Of a stretch of 64,000 nt of DNA, positions 62,357 through 64,000 are shown piece by piece. Source of the stretch: Arcticibacter svalbardensis MN12-7. GTDB taxonomy: Bacteria; Bacteroidota; Bacteroidia; Sphingobacteriales; Sphingobacteriaceae. Position 1 is the first letter of the stretch. Each line of letters begins with the position of its first letter. A program made the position numbers and the translations under genes. The notes under the pieces are model-generated. The model did not search any database and was not told where the DNA came from. It saw only the letters and a program-made list of their open reading frames with translations. Location: the NCBI RefSeq assembly GCF_000403135.1, contig NZ_AQPN01000098.1:18800-82799 (forward strand). Direction: 5' to 3'.

Positions 62357-63985
62357 ATGCAGTTTGAAATGTTAAAAGAAAAATCATCAATTATAAAAGT
62401 AATTGGTGTTGGTGGTGGCGGCGGTAATGCAGTGAACCATATGTATAGGCAAGGAATTACAGGTGTTGACTTCATCATTTGTAATACTGATGCCCAGGCT
62501 TTAGAGCTAAGTCCGATCCCAAATAAGGTTCAACTTGGTGCGAGTCTCACCGAAGGAATGGGAGCTGGTTCTATACCGGAAGTAGGGAAGAACTCTGCTA
62601 TAGAGAATATTGAGGACATCAAGCGGATGCTTGGCAGTAACACCAAGATGTTGTTTATAACAGCAGGAATGGGTGGGGGTACCGGTACAGGTGCCAGTCC
62701 TATTATCGCTAAAGCAGCTAAAGAACTCGATATTCTTACAGTAGGTATCATTACTACACCTTTCTCTTTTGAAGGTAAGCGTAGAAAGATGCAGGCAGAA
62801 GAAGGTTTGGAGGAGTTTAAAAAATATGTAGATTCTTACCTTGTTATTTCCAATGATCGTCTTCGTGAAATCTTTGGAAACTTAACGCTAAGTGCTGCGT
62901 TTGCTCAAGCGGATAATATCTTAACTACAGCCGCTAAAGGTATTGCAGAAATTATAACAATCCCTGGGTATATCAATGTTGACTTTAAAGATGTTCGTAC
63001 AGTGATGAACAATAGTGGAGTAGCTATCATGGGTAGTTACTCGGCTGAAGGCGAAAGCCGGGCTTTAAAGGCTGTTGAAGGAGCATTAGCTTCTCCATTA
63101 TTAAAAGATAATGAGATTGAAGGTGCACGTTATATCCTATTGAATATAAGCTCAGGTTCCAGGGAAGTATCCATGGATGAGGTTACTATAATTACCGATT
63201 ACATTCAGGAAGAAGCTGGTTTAGCTGCCGACCTGATATGGGGAAATTGTATGGATGAAAATCTTGGTGATAAACTGTCTGTAACTATTATAGCAACAGG
63301 TTTTCAAACCAAGGAAGAGCGCGAAGTTGAAAAGAGTCAGCAAAAGAAAGTATCTCTTCTTACTCCTGATAATGCCCCAATGGTAAGGCCTATTAATGTT
63401 TTTCTGGATGATGCAGAAGAAACAAAGGATGATGAAACTCCATTAATCCGTTTTGCTCCTGAAGTACAGGTTGATTTGTTTGGTGCACAAACCAATAAAA
63501 CAAATAAAGAAGATAATAAAACTCCTGAAAAGCCAAAACTAATCAGGCATAGCTTACAGGAAGAAGAGAAAACTGTAGAGGAGCAACCTTTTGACTTTGG
63601 TTATAAAGTTTCAGAAAGTAATGAATATCAATTTAATGAATCAACAGCTGAAGCAATACCAGCAGTTCATGATGTTCATCCCGAACAACCTGTTGAATCT
63701 GTTGCTCCCAATCCGGATGAACACAAAACGGATGAGTCGATAGAAGAGCAATTACGTAAATCACGCGAACGTATCTTACGGTTGAAAGATTTGAGTATGA
63801 AGCTTAGATCTGCCAACGGTCTGCAGGAACTTGAAGTTGAACCAGCTTACAAAAGAAAGCAATTGGCGCTTCAACAAGTACCCCATTCTTCTGAATCACA
63901 GATTTCCCGTTTTACATTATCTAATGAAGACGGTGTTACTGAAATAAGACCTAACAATTCTTTTCTACACGATAATGTAGATTAA
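62357..63985 (+). CDS. ftsZ: cell division protein FtsZ
   Basis: Tubulin-like GTPase that forms the Z ring. ATG at 62357 (MQFEMLKEKSSIIKVIGVGG) gives 542 residues; a TTG five codons upstream is less likely. The G-box GMGGGTGTGASP (residues 104-115) and the synergy-loop Asp in INVDFKDVRTVM are intact. After residue 320 follows a long charged linker of about 170 residues, then VEPAYKRKQLAL, the probable FtsA-binding peptide, and an unusual further C-terminal extension ending FLHDNVD, typical of Bacteroidota. The stop lies 15 bases before the window edge. Confidence 0.96.
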   Translation: MQFEMLKEKSSIIKVIGVGGGGGNAVNHMYRQGITGVDFIICNTDAQALELSPIPNKVQLGASLTEGMGAGSIPEVGKNSAIENIEDIKRMLGSNTKMLFITAGMGGGTGTGASPIIAKAAKELDILTVGIITTPFSFEGKRRKMQAEEGLEEFKKYVDSYLVISNDRLREIFGNLTLSAAFAQADNILTTAAKGIAEIITIPGYINVDFKDVRTVMNNSGVAIMGSYSAEGESRALKAVEGALASPLLKDNEIEGARYILLNISSGSREVSMDEVTIITDYIQEEAGLAADLIWGNCMDENLGDKLSVTIIATGFQTKEEREVEKSQQKKVSLLTPDNAPMVRPINVFLDDAEETKDDETPLIRFAPEVQVDLFGAQTNKTNKEDNKTPEKPKLIRHSLQEEEKTVEEQPFDFGYKVSESNEYQFNESTAEAIPAVHDVHPEQPVESVAPNPDEHKTDESIEEQLRKSRERILRLKDLSMKLRSANGLQELEVEPAYKRKQLALQQVPHSSESQISRFTLSNEDGVTEIRPNNSFLHDNVD

Positions 63986-64000
63986 TTAAATCCTACAAAA

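Noticed and set aside
48349..63985. Absence of murF and ddl from the dcw cluster as a possible deletion
   Set aside because: Bacteroidota dcw clusters commonly lack both here, and the gene spacing shows no scar.

Overview
The window looks like chromosomal DNA of a Bacteroidota bacterium, most likely Sphingobacteriaceae and Pedobacter-like. The evidence is a DUF6266-type protein, a HYC_CC_PP-type protein in the Cus locus, several -7 boxes of the Bacteroidota form TAnnTTTG, an FtsI with a C-terminal PASTA domain, an FtsZ with an extended C-terminus, and a dcw cluster without murF or ddl. The assignment rests on protein recognition by eye, not on a search.

Layout. (1) 1-12.4 kb is the end of a surface-polysaccharide locus: rmlB (partial), rmlC and rmlA for dTDP-sugars, an AT-rich hexapeptide acyltransferase, gmd for GDP-4-keto-6-deoxymannose, a secreted polysaccharide-lyase-like protein, a WcaF-like acetyltransferase with a frameshift, an acyltransferase-3 membrane protein, a polysaccharide pyruvyl transferase and a GT-B glycosyltransferase. 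Scattered among them are four small CxxC-N27-CxxC proteins of one unrecognised family and a DUF6266 gene with its own terminator. (2) 12.7-18.9 kb is a TolC / RND / adaptor efflux operon ending in a short AraC-type DNA-binding protein. (3) 18.9-23.1 kb holds a GH42-like glycosidase, a metallophosphoesterase and a secreted trypsin-like protease. (4) 23.1-31.9 kb is a heavy-metal (probably Cu/Ag) module: an HMA protein, a HYC_CC_PP protein, a CusA-type pump split in two frames, CusC, two consecutive CusB-type adaptors and a small metal-binding protein. A metal-binding domain with the same CSMHP...CP.CGM core occurs three times. (5) 32.1-37.2 kb has a class I aldolase, an Mla-type lipid transport operon (mlaE, mlaF, mlaD) in which mlaE and mlaD are each frameshifted, and a membrane-anchored diheme cytochrome c. 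(6) 37.4-48.1 kb is housekeeping: topB, ggt, a YhdH-type oxidoreductase, a DEAD-box-type helicase, gap-GNAT-pgk and several small unknowns. (7) 48.3-64.0 kb is a complete dcw cluster, mraZ-rsmH-ftsL-ftsI-murE-mraY-murD-ftsW-murG-murC-ftsQ-ftsA-ftsZ, with tight spacing and three 10-bp-spaced GTGG repeats upstream of mraZ that look like MraZ operator boxes.

The most unusual features are: four otherwise intact accessory genes that each lose frame at a homopolymer run (wcaF-like, cusA, mlaE, mlaD) while the core half of the window is clean; the four-member small zinc-ribbon family in the polysaccharide locus; and a perfect 24-bp inverted repeat with a 3-nt loop just before the metal module. No tRNA, rRNA, CRISPR array, insertion sequence or transposase was seen. 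No convincing wholly new multi-gene system was found; the zinc-ribbon family is the best candidate for undescribed biology.
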